A stretch of 64,000 nucleotides of DNA, taken from NCBI GenBank assembly GCA_963711315.1, contig CAVQDQ010000004.1, positions 248,001 to 312,000 of the forward strand. The letters run 5' to 3'. The notes beneath the pieces are model-generated. The model searched no databases, was not told the DNA's origin, and was given only the letters and a program-made list of their open reading frames with translations. The DNA comes from PALSA-612 sp963711315. GTDB taxonomy: Bacteria > Actinomycetota > Thermoleophilia > Gaiellales > Gaiellaceae. The translations under genes and the position numbers were made by a program. Below are positions 33,303-41,345 of the stretch, in pieces (positions within the stretch are counted from its first letter, which is position 1; each line of letters begins with the position of its first letter).

Positions 33303-34520
33303 GTGGCCGACGCACACCTGTCACCGGACACACGCTTGCAGCTCGCACCGGGAGTGCGAACGCGCTTCGATGCGGCGGGGCACATCCTGCTCGACGCGTC
33401 GAATGGGACGATCGTCGACCTAGGGCCCCGCGGCTACGCGGCCCTATCGCTGTTCGCCGAGCCTCTCGCTCTCGGCGAGGCGATCGCGCGGCTCGAGCGC
33501 GAGGCACCCGCCACCGACTTCGCGCCGACGATGCATGTCGTCAACATGCTGATCGATGAAGGCGCCCTTGTGCGCCAGGACGGCAAGGCGCCCGCCAGCG
33601 GCTGGGCCGACCCCGTGGAGCACGCCCGGATGCTGCACGACGATCGCAGGACGGGCGACTATCTCAAGGCGCTTGCCGAGGCGGTGCGGCCGGGAGACGT
33701 TGTGCTCGACGTCGGCACCGGGAGCGGCGTGCTTGCCGTTGCTGCCGCTCGAGCGGGTGCGCGGCGGGTCTACGCGGTTGAAGGCAGCGACATCGCGGAA
33801 GTGGCCGAGCGCGTGTTCGCGGCAAACGGCGTGGACGGCGTCGTCACGGTCGTTCCCGGCTGGTCGCGGCACATCGAGCTGCCCGAGCCCGCGGATCTCC
33901 TCGTAGCGGAAGTGATTGGAAATGAGCCGCTCGAAGAGGAGATTCTCGAGACGACCCTCGACGCGCGGCGGCGACTCTTGAAGCCGGACGCGCGGCTGAT
34001 TCCCCACACGCTGACACTGCTAGCGCGGCCAGTGCTGCTGCCCGAAGCGGATGCACGGCAGCGCGCGATCGGACGCGCCGCAGTCGAGCGGTGGAGGGAG
34101 CTCTACGCAATGGAGTTCCAGCCGCTCCTAGACGGGGCGCTTCCCGGCCCCGTCAACATGCCGACCGAGGCGGAGGTGGCCGCGACGTGGCCGCCTGTGG
34201 GCGCGCCGGTCACCCTCGCCGCACTGGATCTGGCGACGTTCATGGACGCTTCGGTGCGCGCCTACGCGGACCTCGTGGTCGACGAGCCGGGTGCGGTGAA
34301 TGCCGTTGCCGTGACGTTCCGGGCCGCGCTGTACGGGACGATCCAGCACACGCTCGATCCGTGGACGTGGCCGATGTCGAGCTGGGCGACCTCAGTTTGG
34401 ATCTTCCCCGACCGTGTCGATCTCGGAGCCGGAGAAGTGCTGCGCGTGCACTATCACCGGCGGTCGCTAGACCTTCCCGACGGGCTCACGTACGAGGTCG
34501 TCGAGCCGAGCCTGGAGTAG
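33303..34520 (+). CDS. PqqD-like domain fused to PRMT-like SAM methyltransferase
   Basis: 405 aa from the GTG at 33303. Residues 12-92 (LQLAPGVRTRFDAAGHILLD ... MLIDEGALV) follow the PqqD/RiPP-recognition winged-helix pattern. Residues 105-125 (VEHARMLHDDRRTGDYLKAL) resemble the PRMT segment HxxMLxDxxRTxxY; motif I is VLDVGTGSGVLAVAAARAG and the acidic end of strand 2 is AVEGSD. AEVIGNEPLEEEILETT matches the position of the PRMT double-E loop, and a beta-rich C-terminal half follows. Expected to be a cytoplasmic SAM-dependent N- or O-methyltransferase with a peptide or protein substrate. RBS AAGGA. Generic L11-methyltransferase labels are possible in automated annotation. Confidence 0.82.
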   Translation: MADAHLSPDTRLQLAPGVRTRFDAAGHILLDASNGTIVDLGPRGYAALSLFAEPLALGEAIARLEREAPATDFAPTMHVVNMLIDEGALVRQDGKAPASGWADPVEHARMLHDDRRTGDYLKALAEAVRPGDVVLDVGTGSGVLAVAAARAGARRVYAVEGSDIAEVAERVFAANGVDGVVTVVPGWSRHIELPEPADLLVAEVIGNEPLEEEILETTLDARRRLLKPDARLIPHTLTLLARPVLLPEADARQRAIGRAAVERWRELYAMEFQPLLDGALPGPVNMPTEAEVAATWPPVGAPVTLAALDLATFMDASVRAYADLVVDEPGAVNAVAVTFRAALYGTIQHTLDPWTWPMSSWATSVWIFPDRVDLGAGEVLRVHYHRRSLDLPDGLTYEVVEPSLE

Positions 34521-34577
34521 GAACCGTACGCGATGTCTTAGACTGGCTGTACTGGCACCGGAAGAGAGGAGAGGGAC

Positions 34578-34837
34578 ATGGGAATGGTACGTCGTAGGAC
34601 GCGCCGTCGGACCGCAATGGTCGTCGGAGGCGCGGCGTATGCAGGCGGTCGGCGAAGGGGAGGAGAACAGGGGACGACCAGGGGTACGAAGATCCGCCGC
34701 CGGCGCCCCCGCCTCCCGCCGAGCCCACCGAGCCCGACCCGATGGCACAGGTCGCCGAGCTGGCCAAGCTGCACGAGGCCGGTTCGCTCACCGACGAGGA
34801 GTTCGCGGCCGCCAAGGCCAAGGCCCTCGGCATCTAG
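34578..34837 (+). pseudogene. SHOCT-domain protein, one-base frameshift
   Basis: The N-terminus MGMVRRRTRRRTAMVVGGAA with a Gly/Ala hydrophobic stretch is in one frame, and the C-terminal SHOCT domain (MAQVAELAKLHEAGSLTDEE then FAAAKAKALGI) is in another. A missing base near 34660-34670 (GEEQG/DDQGYEDPPPA junction) explains the split. The locus is 260 bp; adding one base restores an 86-aa protein. SHOCT domains are short oligomerisation modules often found behind one helix. The gene is otherwise sound. Confidence 0.75.
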
Positions 34838-34869
34838 CAATCGCAGTCCTACGGAAGGAGACGAAGCTT

Positions 34870-35289
34870 ATGGCTGATGGCCGTGGTCGTAAACTCGCGC
34901 TCGCTCTCGAGGCGGGCATGACGGGCGAGACCGGCGCAATGTCGGGCTTGTTCACTGACGACGTGAGCGGCTGGTCGCCGAACATGTCGGTCAGCTCGCT
35001 GGCAGAGCTGTCAGAGGTCGTGCAGTCGCGGGACGACAGCCTCTCGGACGTGTCCGTCGCCGTTCAGGGCGTGGACGCGGGCGGGAACAAGGCGTTCGCC
35101 GAGTTCGTCCTCACTGCAAAGTTCACCGGTCCATGGGTGGTGGACGAGGACATCGTGCTCGAGCCGCACGGGGGTGAGGTCGTGATGGCCGGCGTCGTTT
35201 CGGCGGACTTCTCCGACGACAAGATCTCGGCATTCCGGATGTACTTCGACGATCTGGCGCTGATGGCGCAGCTCCTGCCGCAGGAGTAG
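34870..35289 (+). CDS. NTF2-like (SnoaL/DUF4440-type) protein
   Basis: 139 aa from MADGRGRKLALALEAGMTGE. The middle (GLFTDDVSGWSPNMSVSSLA) and the late strands (WVVDEDIVLEPHGGEVVMAG, ISAFRMYFDDLALMAQLLP) fit an NTF2-like cone fold with a pocket but no assignable activity. The start is supported by GGAAGGAG upstream. A longer frame upstream overlaps the SHOCT gene and is discarded. Confidence 0.75.
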   Translation: MADGRGRKLALALEAGMTGETGAMSGLFTDDVSGWSPNMSVSSLAELSEVVQSRDDSLSDVSVAVQGVDAGGNKAFAEFVLTAKFTGPWVVDEDIVLEPHGGEVVMAGVVSADFSDDKISAFRMYFDDLALMAQLLPQE

Positions 35290-35313
35290 CGCACGAAGAG
35301 CAGGCTCGGCCGG

Positions 35314-35739
35314 ATGGAGGGCTCCTATCGCCTCGTCGTGGAGGAGGCGCCCCCTCCGGCCGATCTCGCGCTGCTCGAGGAGCAGGTCGAGGCTGCGGCG
35401 GTCGCCGCCGCCGGCGTCGGTGACGCGCACGAGTTCGGGGTCTTCGTCCGCGACGACAACGGGCGGGTCCTAGCCGGCGTCTCGGGAATTGTCTGGGGTG
35501 GGTACTGCGAGCTGCACGCGATGTGGGTCGATGGCGCGCTCAGAGGTCGCGGGCTAGCGCGGGCGCTGATGACTGCTGTCGAGGAGGAGGCCAGGCGCCG
35601 CGGCTGCGCGCTCGTTGTGCTCCACGCCTACGACGTACTATCGGGCGGTCTGTTCGAGAAGCTAGGCTACGAGACCGCCGGCGTGATCGAGGGCTGTCCG
35701 GCCGGCAGCACGGCTCGCTGGTACCGCAAGGATCTGTAA
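35314..35739 (+). CDS. GNAT-family N-acetyltransferase
   Basis: 141 aa with the GNAT core: strand 4 ELHAMWVDGALRGRGLARAL containing the acetyl-CoA loop (RGRGLAR; consensus Q/RxxGxG/A), helix MTAVEEEARRRGC, and LVVLHAYDVLSGGLFEKLGY typical of the C-terminal part. Substrate unknown. It begins 24 bp after the NTF2-like gene and converges on the repeat lipoprotein at 36346. Confidence 0.88.
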   Translation: MEGSYRLVVEEAPPPADLALLEEQVEAAAVAAAGVGDAHEFGVFVRDDNGRVLAGVSGIVWGGYCELHAMWVDGALRGRGLARALMTAVEEEARRRGCALVVLHAYDVLSGGLFEKLGYETAGVIEGCPAGSTARWYRKDL

Positions 35740-35767
35740 GCCCAGCCGACTTCGTTGTGAAGCGAGC

Positions 35768-36346
35768 CTAGAGCTTGGCTTCGATCCTCTTCAGCGCCTG
35801 TTCGATCCGATCCAGATCCTTGGTGAGAGTCGCCTGCAAGCTCGCGATCCTCGTACTGACGCTGTCCGTCGCCTTGTTCACGCTCGTCGTCGCTTTGTTC
35901 ACGCTCGCCTGTGCCTTCGAGAGATCCTTGAGCAGCTCGCTCATGGTCTGGTTGAGCCCGCTCATCAGGAAGTTCGTGTCGTTGAGGGTGCTGTTGAGCC
36001 CGCTCATCAGGGAGTTCGTGTCGTTGAGGGTGCCGTTGAGCCCGCTCATCAGGTTGTTCGTCTTGTTCATCGTCTGATTGAGCCCGCTCATCAAGTTGTT
36101 CGTCTTGCCCATCGTGGTGTTCAACCCACCCATCAGCGCGTTCGTCTCGTTCAGTGCGGTGCTCAGCTCCTTCATCGTCGTGAGAAGCTCGTCCGTCGTC
36201 GCCAGTGCCGTGGAGGCGGCGCTTTGCGCGTTGGTGTCACTCCCGCCCCCGCACGCTGCGAGTGCGATTGCTGCGATCGGAACGGCGACGACCGCAGCCA
36301 TTCGAGCGACAAACGGTGTTCGTGACAGACGTGTTCCGCCATCCAT
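35768..36346 (-). CDS. Coiled-coil repeat lipoprotein
   Basis: 192 aa secreted lipoprotein: signal peptide with lipobox IALAAC (Cys32), then CGGGSDTN. Residues 71-140 are five tandem 14-residue units of the form xMSGLNxTxNxTNxL; the fifth diverges. Fourteen residues are two heptads, and hydrophobic spacing suggests a long parallel coiled coil continued by TTSVNKATDSVSTRIASL and DRIEQALKRIEAKL. GGAG lies eight bases before the ATG at 36346. Probably an extracytoplasmic oligomeric stalk; no family name recognised. Confidence 0.82.
   Translation of the reverse strand: MDGGTRLSRTPFVARMAAVVAVPIAAIALAACGGGSDTNAQSAASTALATTDELLTTMKELSTALNETNALMGGLNTTMGKTNNLMSGLNQTMNKTNNLMSGLNGTLNDTNSLMSGLNSTLNDTNFLMSGLNQTMSELLKDLSKAQASVNKATTSVNKATDSVSTRIASLQATLTKDLDRIEQALKRIEAKL
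35927..36136 (-). repeat. Five tandem 42-bp repeats within the lipoprotein gene
   Basis: The 14-codon unit encoding LMSGLNxTxNxTNx occurs five times in direct tandem. At the DNA level, blocks such as TTGAGCCCGCTCATCA recur at 42-bp spacing on the plus strand. Such arrays can change copy number by slippage or recombination. Confidence 0.8.
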
Positions 36347-36451
36347 GGCTGGTTCTCCTTCGCCGGTTGTTAACTCACGGGACGCGCTGATGGCGCCTCG
36401 GCCGAGCCTTCCGCGGTTCGCGCATGACCACCATCGTACGGAGACCCATTT

Positions 36452-36823
36452 CTAGCCGACGATGCGCATCTCGTAACGCGCGATCCTGCCGTCGCGGATC
36501 GTCAGCTCGAAGCGGCGGTCGCGGGCATAGGCGAAATCACCCGTCCCTTTCACGCGGTAGACCTGGTGGACCTCCGCCACGACCCGACCGTCGCCGAGAT
36601 CCGTCAGCTCGGGTTCCTCGAACTCCAAGTCGAGGTGATCGGGCGGCGCGCCCCAGGTCAGCTGCTCGCGCACCTCGTCGATCCCGCTGAGTACGCGCTT
36701 GGGCGTCACCCACTCGACGTCGGCAGCGAGCAGTGGGTAGACGGCATCGCGCTGATCCGTAGCTGCGGCGACTTTGAGGGCTTCGAGGAACTTCCGTGCG
36801 ACTTCGAGATCGTCGGTGCTCAT
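36452..36823 (-). CDS. SnoaL-like (NTF2-fold) protein
   Basis: 123 aa from MSTDDLEVARKFLEALKVAA. Conserved SnoaL features are LLAADVEWVTPKRVLSGIDE (the W..P..GxxE motif), then VVAEVHQVYRVKGTGDFAYA and the C-terminal RFELTIRDGRIARYEMRI. Family members include small isomerases, hydrolases and non-catalytic binding proteins; no specific function. It ends 89 bp from the lipoprotein start and follows the CMD-like gene on the same strand. Confidence 0.82.
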   Translation of the reverse strand: MSTDDLEVARKFLEALKVAAATDQRDAVYPLLAADVEWVTPKRVLSGIDEVREQLTWGAPPDHLDLEFEEPELTDLGDGRVVAEVHQVYRVKGTGDFAYARDRRFELTIRDGRIARYEMRIVG

Positions 36824-36842
36824 GGTTGCGAACGGCGCCGCT

Positions 36843-37178
36843 TTACGCAGAGCTCTCTTCGGCCTCGAGCTTGGCCAGCTCCAGCTCGAGCTCCAGCTCG
36901 AGTGCGCGCATGATCTTGCCGACGGCCGAGGCGATGCGGGCGGTGCCGACGATCGGTGCAACCGCTGCGAGCACTCCACGCACCTGCTCGGCGTCGATGT
37001 CGAGCTCGCTTGCCGCACCGATGTTCAATAGGTACGACGCCGGCGGTGCGTCGACCGCCACGAGCGCGGCGATGCGAACAAGCATCAGCGTCTCAGCGTC
37101 GAGGCTCGACGCCTCAATCGACTCCGCGGTCATGCTCGAGAGCAGGTCGAGAATTGGAGTGTCGGTTGTCTCTGCCAT
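36843..37178 (-). CDS. CMD/AhpD-fold protein, paralogue 2
   Basis: 111 aa: MAETTDTPILDLLSSMTAES, LDAETLMLVRIAALVAVDAP, PASYLLNIG and VRGVLAAVAPIVGTARIASA, then a Glu/Leu-rich C-terminus (ALELELELELAKLEAEE). Very close to 18411-18737 and to 42185-42524. No CxxC, so not a classic AhpD-type peroxidase partner. AAGGAG is seven bases upstream of the ATG. Confidence 0.77.
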   Translation of the reverse strand: MAETTDTPILDLLSSMTAESIEASSLDAETLMLVRIAALVAVDAPPASYLLNIGAASELDIDAEQVRGVLAAVAPIVGTARIASAVGKIMRALELELELELAKLEAEESSA

Positions 37179-37480
37179 GCGATCTCCTTTCGGGAGCCTG
37201 GCGCGCGACGGTGCCGCGCCCGGGTCTTCGGTAATGGACATCGAAGCGCGCGAGTCCAACACGCGCATCCGGAGAACCACCATTACACGTGCGGACTCAC
37301 CGTGTCGTCACGAGCAGCGACGCCCAGCGCAACGGTGTCGGCGGATAGGCGGAGAGCGAGGCACTGCCACGGCTCGACGCTAACGCCTCCCCGCTCGACC
37401 TGGGTTTCGTAAGTCCTTTGCGTGGCCGAGCTACCCGCACTGGTCGCAGCGGTCAGACGCCGTCCCCGAGGTTGCGCCGG
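37179..37480. other. Intergenic stretch, no gene seen
   Basis: About 300 bp between two minus-strand genes. Short frames only, none protein-like. It must hold the promoter of the CMD-like gene and the 3' end of the fusion gene, but I see no clear hairpin or -35/-10 pair. Confidence 0.4.
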
Positions 37481-39310
37481 CTAGCTTGTGAGACCGGTGA
37501 TGCCGCTGCGGAGGAGGGAGATTGCGAGCAGGACGATGATGGCGATCGCGATCTGCGTCAGGTGGTCCTGGAGCCACATGCGGACACGGTCGAGGATTCT
37601 TCCGGCCCACGCGGGTGCGACGAGCAGGAGGATGATCGCCGTGAGCAGCGGCAGCAGCGAGACAAAGGTGAAGAAGAACCACTCGACCGCGTACATCGTT
37701 GTGCTCGGGTCGGTCTCGGAGATCGTCTTCAGGGCGATTGGGATGTAGGCGCCTGCGTTGGCAAGCGCCGCCCCCGCGCCGATGACAGCGATCCACGGCG
37801 AGGATGCCACCTTGCGCATCTGCGCGACCATGCTCTCCTGCCGCTCGGGGCCGAATGGATGCCGGTGCAGATGCCACGCATACCCGAGCAGCAGCGTGCC
37901 TCCAATGAGGTCGAGGACGGCGACCCACGTTTTCGGGGTGGACTCGTTCGAAGCGGCGACGTCTCCGAGGACGGCGGCCGCAGCGATGCCTATGGCCATC
38001 ATCACGCCGAATGCACCGACGTAGAAGAGCGCGCCGGTCCGTACGGGCCGCTTTGCCATCACGACCGTGAGCACCGAGAACGTCAGCGTCGTCGGTGAGA
38101 ACATCGCCCCGATCGACACGAGGACGAGTTCCGCGTAGACCCAGTCCACCTCGCCGCCCTGCTTGGCCAGGCGTTTGGCTTCCTTCTCAGCCTCCTTCGC
38201 CGCTTCCTTCGCCGCTTTCTTCTCGGCCTTCTTCTCGGCCCGCTCAGCCTTCACCTCGGCAGACTTCACCTTGGCTTCCTCATACGACTCGCCAACGAGT
38301 TGCTTGCCGCCCGTCCAGCCGAAGATGAGGACAACAAGGACGAGAGCGACGACCTGATTCCACGCGGTCATGATCAGTTGCTGAGCGGTCGAGTAGGAGA
38401 TCGCCTGGTCTTCCGGCACGTTGCAGCAGGTGTCCAGTGCGAGCGCGTTCGTCGCCTGCGTGACGCCGACGGCGCCGGGTGTGAACGAGGCGACGTTGGC
38501 CAGCGATCCCGAGCCGGACACCCAGATCACCGACTCGAACGTCACGGGAATCGCGAAGGCGGCGAGAAAGATGGCGATCACGCCCATCTTGCAGCACCAC
38601 GAGAGGAACGACGGCAGGAACGATTTGCGAAGGTAGACCTTCGGCTCGGAGAGGATCGCGCCGCCGTCCTTCGCGCTATCCCAGGCACTGATCACTTTGT
38701 CCTTCATCCTTCGCCAGAGCAACCGACCGAGGACGTAGAGGAGCAGGATTGCGCCGACGATGATGCCGATCGCCAGCCCCGGGTACTCCGTGAGGTTGCT
38801 GAAGCTGACGTCGAACGCTCCCGGGACGCTGAGGAACATGTAGAGGTAGGTGAACGTGCCGATGAGGGTGAAGAAGATCTTCTGCACGACATAGGCGCCC
38901 AGCGCGCCCGCGAAGGTGCAGGACGGGATGATCGCGACGAACATGATCAGCGTGACGAACGTGCCGAGGTTCGCCGGGAGGAAGCCGTTCAGCGCCACGC
39001 CGACGGAGTACGCGGCGACGATCGGCCAGAGCGTTACCTCGGCGGGGTACGCGTACTTGAGGATGCCGTAATACGAGACGCCGGCGAAGAACGTCTGGCC
39101 GAACTGGACGGTGCAGGCGGCGGCGAGATAGCCCTTGGGGATGGCCTTGATCTGATCCCAGAGGTCCTGGAACCACCCGATGACGTCGACGCCGAGCAGG
39201 TTCAGCACGACGACGAAGACCGCAATGCCGACGAGCCATTCGAGTACCTTGAGCATCCGCCTGCGCCGTGAAGGCGGCGAAGCGGGAGCGGTCACGCTTG
39301 CGGTGCTCAC
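37481..39310 (-). CDS. LPG-synthase-TM (UPF0104-like) and GAP-family fusion membrane protein
   Basis: A single uninterrupted 609-aa frame with two membrane domains. Residues about 18-340 resemble the lysylphosphatidylglycerol-synthase transmembrane/UPF0104 family (MLKVLEWLVGIAVFVVVLNL, ALNGFLPANLGTFVTLIMFV, FTPGAVGVTQATNALALD). A charged Lys/Ala/Glu linker (AEKKAEKKAAKEAAKEAEKE) at about 365-390 leads into a six-helix GAP domain (LVSIGAMFSPTTLTFSVLTV, GAGAALANAGAYIPIALKTI). Expected at the inner membrane, perhaps moving a lipid or lipid precursor. The fusion is not explained by the local sequencing errors because the frame is clean throughout. Confidence 0.82.
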   Translation of the reverse strand: MSTASVTAPASPPSRRRRMLKVLEWLVGIAVFVVVLNLLGVDVIGWFQDLWDQIKAIPKGYLAAACTVQFGQTFFAGVSYYGILKYAYPAEVTLWPIVAAYSVGVALNGFLPANLGTFVTLIMFVAIIPSCTFAGALGAYVVQKIFFTLIGTFTYLYMFLSVPGAFDVSFSNLTEYPGLAIGIIVGAILLLYVLGRLLWRRMKDKVISAWDSAKDGGAILSEPKVYLRKSFLPSFLSWCCKMGVIAIFLAAFAIPVTFESVIWVSGSGSLANVASFTPGAVGVTQATNALALDTCCNVPEDQAISYSTAQQLIMTAWNQVVALVLVVLIFGWTGGKQLVGESYEEAKVKSAEVKAERAEKKAEKKAAKEAAKEAEKEAKRLAKQGGEVDWVYAELVLVSIGAMFSPTTLTFSVLTVVMAKRPVRTGALFYVGAFGVMMAIGIAAAAVLGDVAASNESTPKTWVAVLDLIGGTLLLGYAWHLHRHPFGPERQESMVAQMRKVASSPWIAVIGAGAALANAGAYIPIALKTISETDPSTTMYAVEWFFFTFVSLLPLLTAIILLLVAPAWAGRILDRVRMWLQDHLTQIAIAIIVLLAISLLRSGITGLTS

Positions 39311-39352
39311 AGCGCGGAACGTAACGCACTTCGCGGCGCCGCGCTAAGTCGG

Positions 39353-39502
39353 ATGGAAGGTCGTGGGCCGGTAGACATGTCGGACACGGCGCCGGCCGAG
39401 GAACCTCCCGTGGTGACTCCAGCCCAAGCAGCGATCACGCCGCCACCGGGGGTCGATGTCCCCGGAGGTCTCGTGGACCCCCGGGACGAGAGTGATCTAT
39501 GA
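39353..39502 (+). CDS. Possible small proline-rich ORF (49 aa)
   Basis: Starts MEGRGPVDMSDTAPAEEPPV and ends VPGGLVDPRDESDL. Composition is acidic and Pro-rich with GC-rich third positions, unlike a shadow frame. It has no clear ribosome-binding site and overlaps the 3' end of the minus-strand SHOCT gene by six bases. Unsupported by any family; low confidence. Confidence 0.25.
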   Translation: MEGRGPVDMSDTAPAEEPPVVTPAQAAITPPPGVDVPGGLVDPRDESDL

Positions 39503-39892
39503 AGCGAGCGCCTTGGCCTTGATCGAGTCGAACTCGGCCTGGGTAATGGCGCCCGAGTCGAGCAGCTTCTTCGCCTTGTCGATCTCCTCCGCTGTTCCGC
39601 CACTACCCGCGACGTCGCGGATGTACGCCTCGGACTGGGCCTGCTGTGCCTCCATCTGTTTGGCGTTGCGCTCCGCCATTTCCTTGCTCTGCGAGATCAG
39701 ATAGATGAACACACCGAGGTACGGCACGATGATCACGAAGACGATCCAGAGCGTCTTCTTGCCTCCGCCGATGTCGTGGCGCCGGAAGAGATCCGCGAAG
39801 ACCGTGATCAGCAGCCAGAACCAAATGATCCACGCGAAGAAGATGAGCATCGTCCAGAGGACGTCGAGGAACGGGTAGTCCGCCGCAAGCAT
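39497..39892 (-). CDS. Membrane SHOCT-domain protein (PLDc_N-like helices), copy 1
   Basis: 131 aa starting MLAADYPFLDVLWTMLIFFA. Two helices with a PLDc_N-like pattern (FFAWIIWFWLLITVFADLFR, LWIVFVIIVPYLGVFIYLIS) are followed by a coiled segment (MAERNAKQMEAQQAQSEAYI) and a C-terminal SHOCT module (EIDKAKKLLDSGAITQAEFD). I count 14 differences in 131 residues against copy 2 at 48665-49060, and the upstream DNA (GAAAGGAGAC before the ATG) also matches. Function unknown. Confidence 0.85.
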   Translation of the reverse strand: MLAADYPFLDVLWTMLIFFAWIIWFWLLITVFADLFRRHDIGGGKKTLWIVFVIIVPYLGVFIYLISQSKEMAERNAKQMEAQQAQSEAYIRDVAGSGGTAEEIDKAKKLLDSGAITQAEFDSIKAKALAS

Positions 39893-39933
39893 GCAGTCTC
39901 CTTTCGGGGGCACGGCGAGTCTATCGTGCGCCG

Positions 39934-40200
39934 TTATTCAAGGGCAGAAATCGCGAAGGCGACAGCGAAGCCCAGAGTTGTCGCCAGCCCGACGAGCTTT
40001 CCGACGCGCTCGAACGCCTCCGGCATCATCGTGTGTCGGCCAGCATTGTCAGTACCGCCCCGCCGGCGAACGCGAGCACGAACGCAACTGCGTCGTCGGC
40101 AGGCTGAATCGAAGAGCGCGTACCCGGCGAGCGAAGCAACGCCGTGACGAGCGCTACCAGCCCCCAGAAAATGCCTTATCCATCCCGACTGTTCGCGCCG
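39934..40200 (-). pseudogene. ZIP-family metal transporter, C-terminal fragment
   Basis: Reading minus, the frame ends TMMPEAFERVGKLVGLATTL then GFAVAFAISALE, matching the end of the ZIP gene at 51245-51974 (TMMPEAYEHSGKLVGVVATL). Upstream pieces (GVASLAGYALFD, and AVAFVLAFAGGAVLTMLADT after frame correction) also match. The N-terminal two thirds are missing; DedA-like sequence begins immediately upstream. At least one frameshift inside. Confidence 0.65.
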
Positions 40201-40244
40201 TCGTCGGGATCCGGCGGAGGTCGGTCGGACGGCAGGCTCCGCGC

Positions 40245-41010
40245 TCACAGCGGTCGACTCGGCACGCTTGATGAGGCCTCTCCTCCTTCGCCGCCGATTC
40301 GAGGGAAGAAAGATCGCTGACGAGCCACGCGGCGGACGTGATAAGCCCGGAGATGACGAGCTGGACGCCATCGGGATAGCCGGAGAGCGTCCGTTGCCAC
40401 CTTGTAGGCGAGCGCGCACGTGTAGACCGACCACAGGGACTCCGCCGAGGACCGACCAGGCAGGAAAGGCGGTAGGGGAATGTCCGAGAGCCCCATCTAT
40501 GCGTTGACGGCGAAGCGCACCCCGGACTATACCGTCCGGCGACGATCAAGAGGCCGGGAGAGCGGTCGAGGGTCGTTCCAGGGGCCGCGCGTACTTTGGG
40601 ATCTCTCGAGCGCCTCGTCCAGCTTGCCCCTGCACTCTCCTTGGTGCCTCCCTGCGAGCAATCCAGAACAGCGACGAATCTCCAACGATGGCGCCGAGCG
40701 CTCCGGCCAGCATAATGAAGTCCTAGCTGGAGGTCTGATCCTCCCTGTGCTGCGAGCGTCGAAGCGGCGCTCAGCGTCGTCTCGCCGGGGAAGATCGGGA
40801 TAACCGCGTCGAACCAGACGAGCAGGAAGCACAGGGGCGTAGGACCACCCTGCCCGGCAGTGTCGGCGAACCAGTCGTGCGAGCCCCACTCCTCCAGGAG
40901 CTGGCTCGATCACGATCATCGCGAGGAGGAGGACCGAATCCTCCTAGGATCAAAACGCCGAGATGTCGTCTCCAGAACCGCTTCCGTTCCTCCTGGTCGG
41001 CTGTCGTCAT
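40245..41010 (-). pseudogene. DedA/VTT-family membrane protein, multiple frameshifts
   Basis: Starts ERKRFWRRHLGVLILGGFG after MTTADQE. Combining frames gives a DedA-like order: VLILGGFG, then a segment ending in LVWFDAVIPIFPGETTLS-like sequence (partly recoverable), RHQGECRGKLDEALERSQST, VAGRYSPG, MGLSDIP, SVYTCALAYKVAT and LVISGLITSAAWLVSDLSSL. The RxxPG and SxxxYxxAY features fit DedA/VTT proteins, thought to be lipid scramblases or transporters. At least four frame changes are needed; identification is moderately secure, boundaries are not. Confidence 0.55.
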
Positions 41011-41345
41011 CGCGGTCTTATCTATGTTGGCGGGTCAGCCGGATGCCGACGCCACGCGGGGGGGGCCCACGGCGCGCGAGTCTGAGTTCAGCGGCCGCAT
41101 CTGCGGCAGATGCTTCGTCGGCGCCGCTCAAGCCGAGCACGCAGCTCGGGCAGGTCAAAGAAGACCGGCCGTAGCTGCCCGTTCGGTGGATCCACGTGCC
41201 TTCTTGGGGTCGGCGCTGCGTCCGACCCCGAGTATCGTCCTCATCGCTGCTGCTGGTCAAGGATCGGCGCGCCGAGCCGGTCGGCCGTCGACGTCCTCGT
41301 CAGAGGAGGCAGACGGCCGACTCTCCAGTCATTAGCTCCTCGCGG
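41011..41345. other. Gene-free stretch with a G8 run
   Basis: About 335 bp with no convincing frame on either strand. It contains eight consecutive G at about 41058-41065. One minus frame carries TCPSCVLGLSG but nothing around it supports a gene. Confidence 0.4.
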
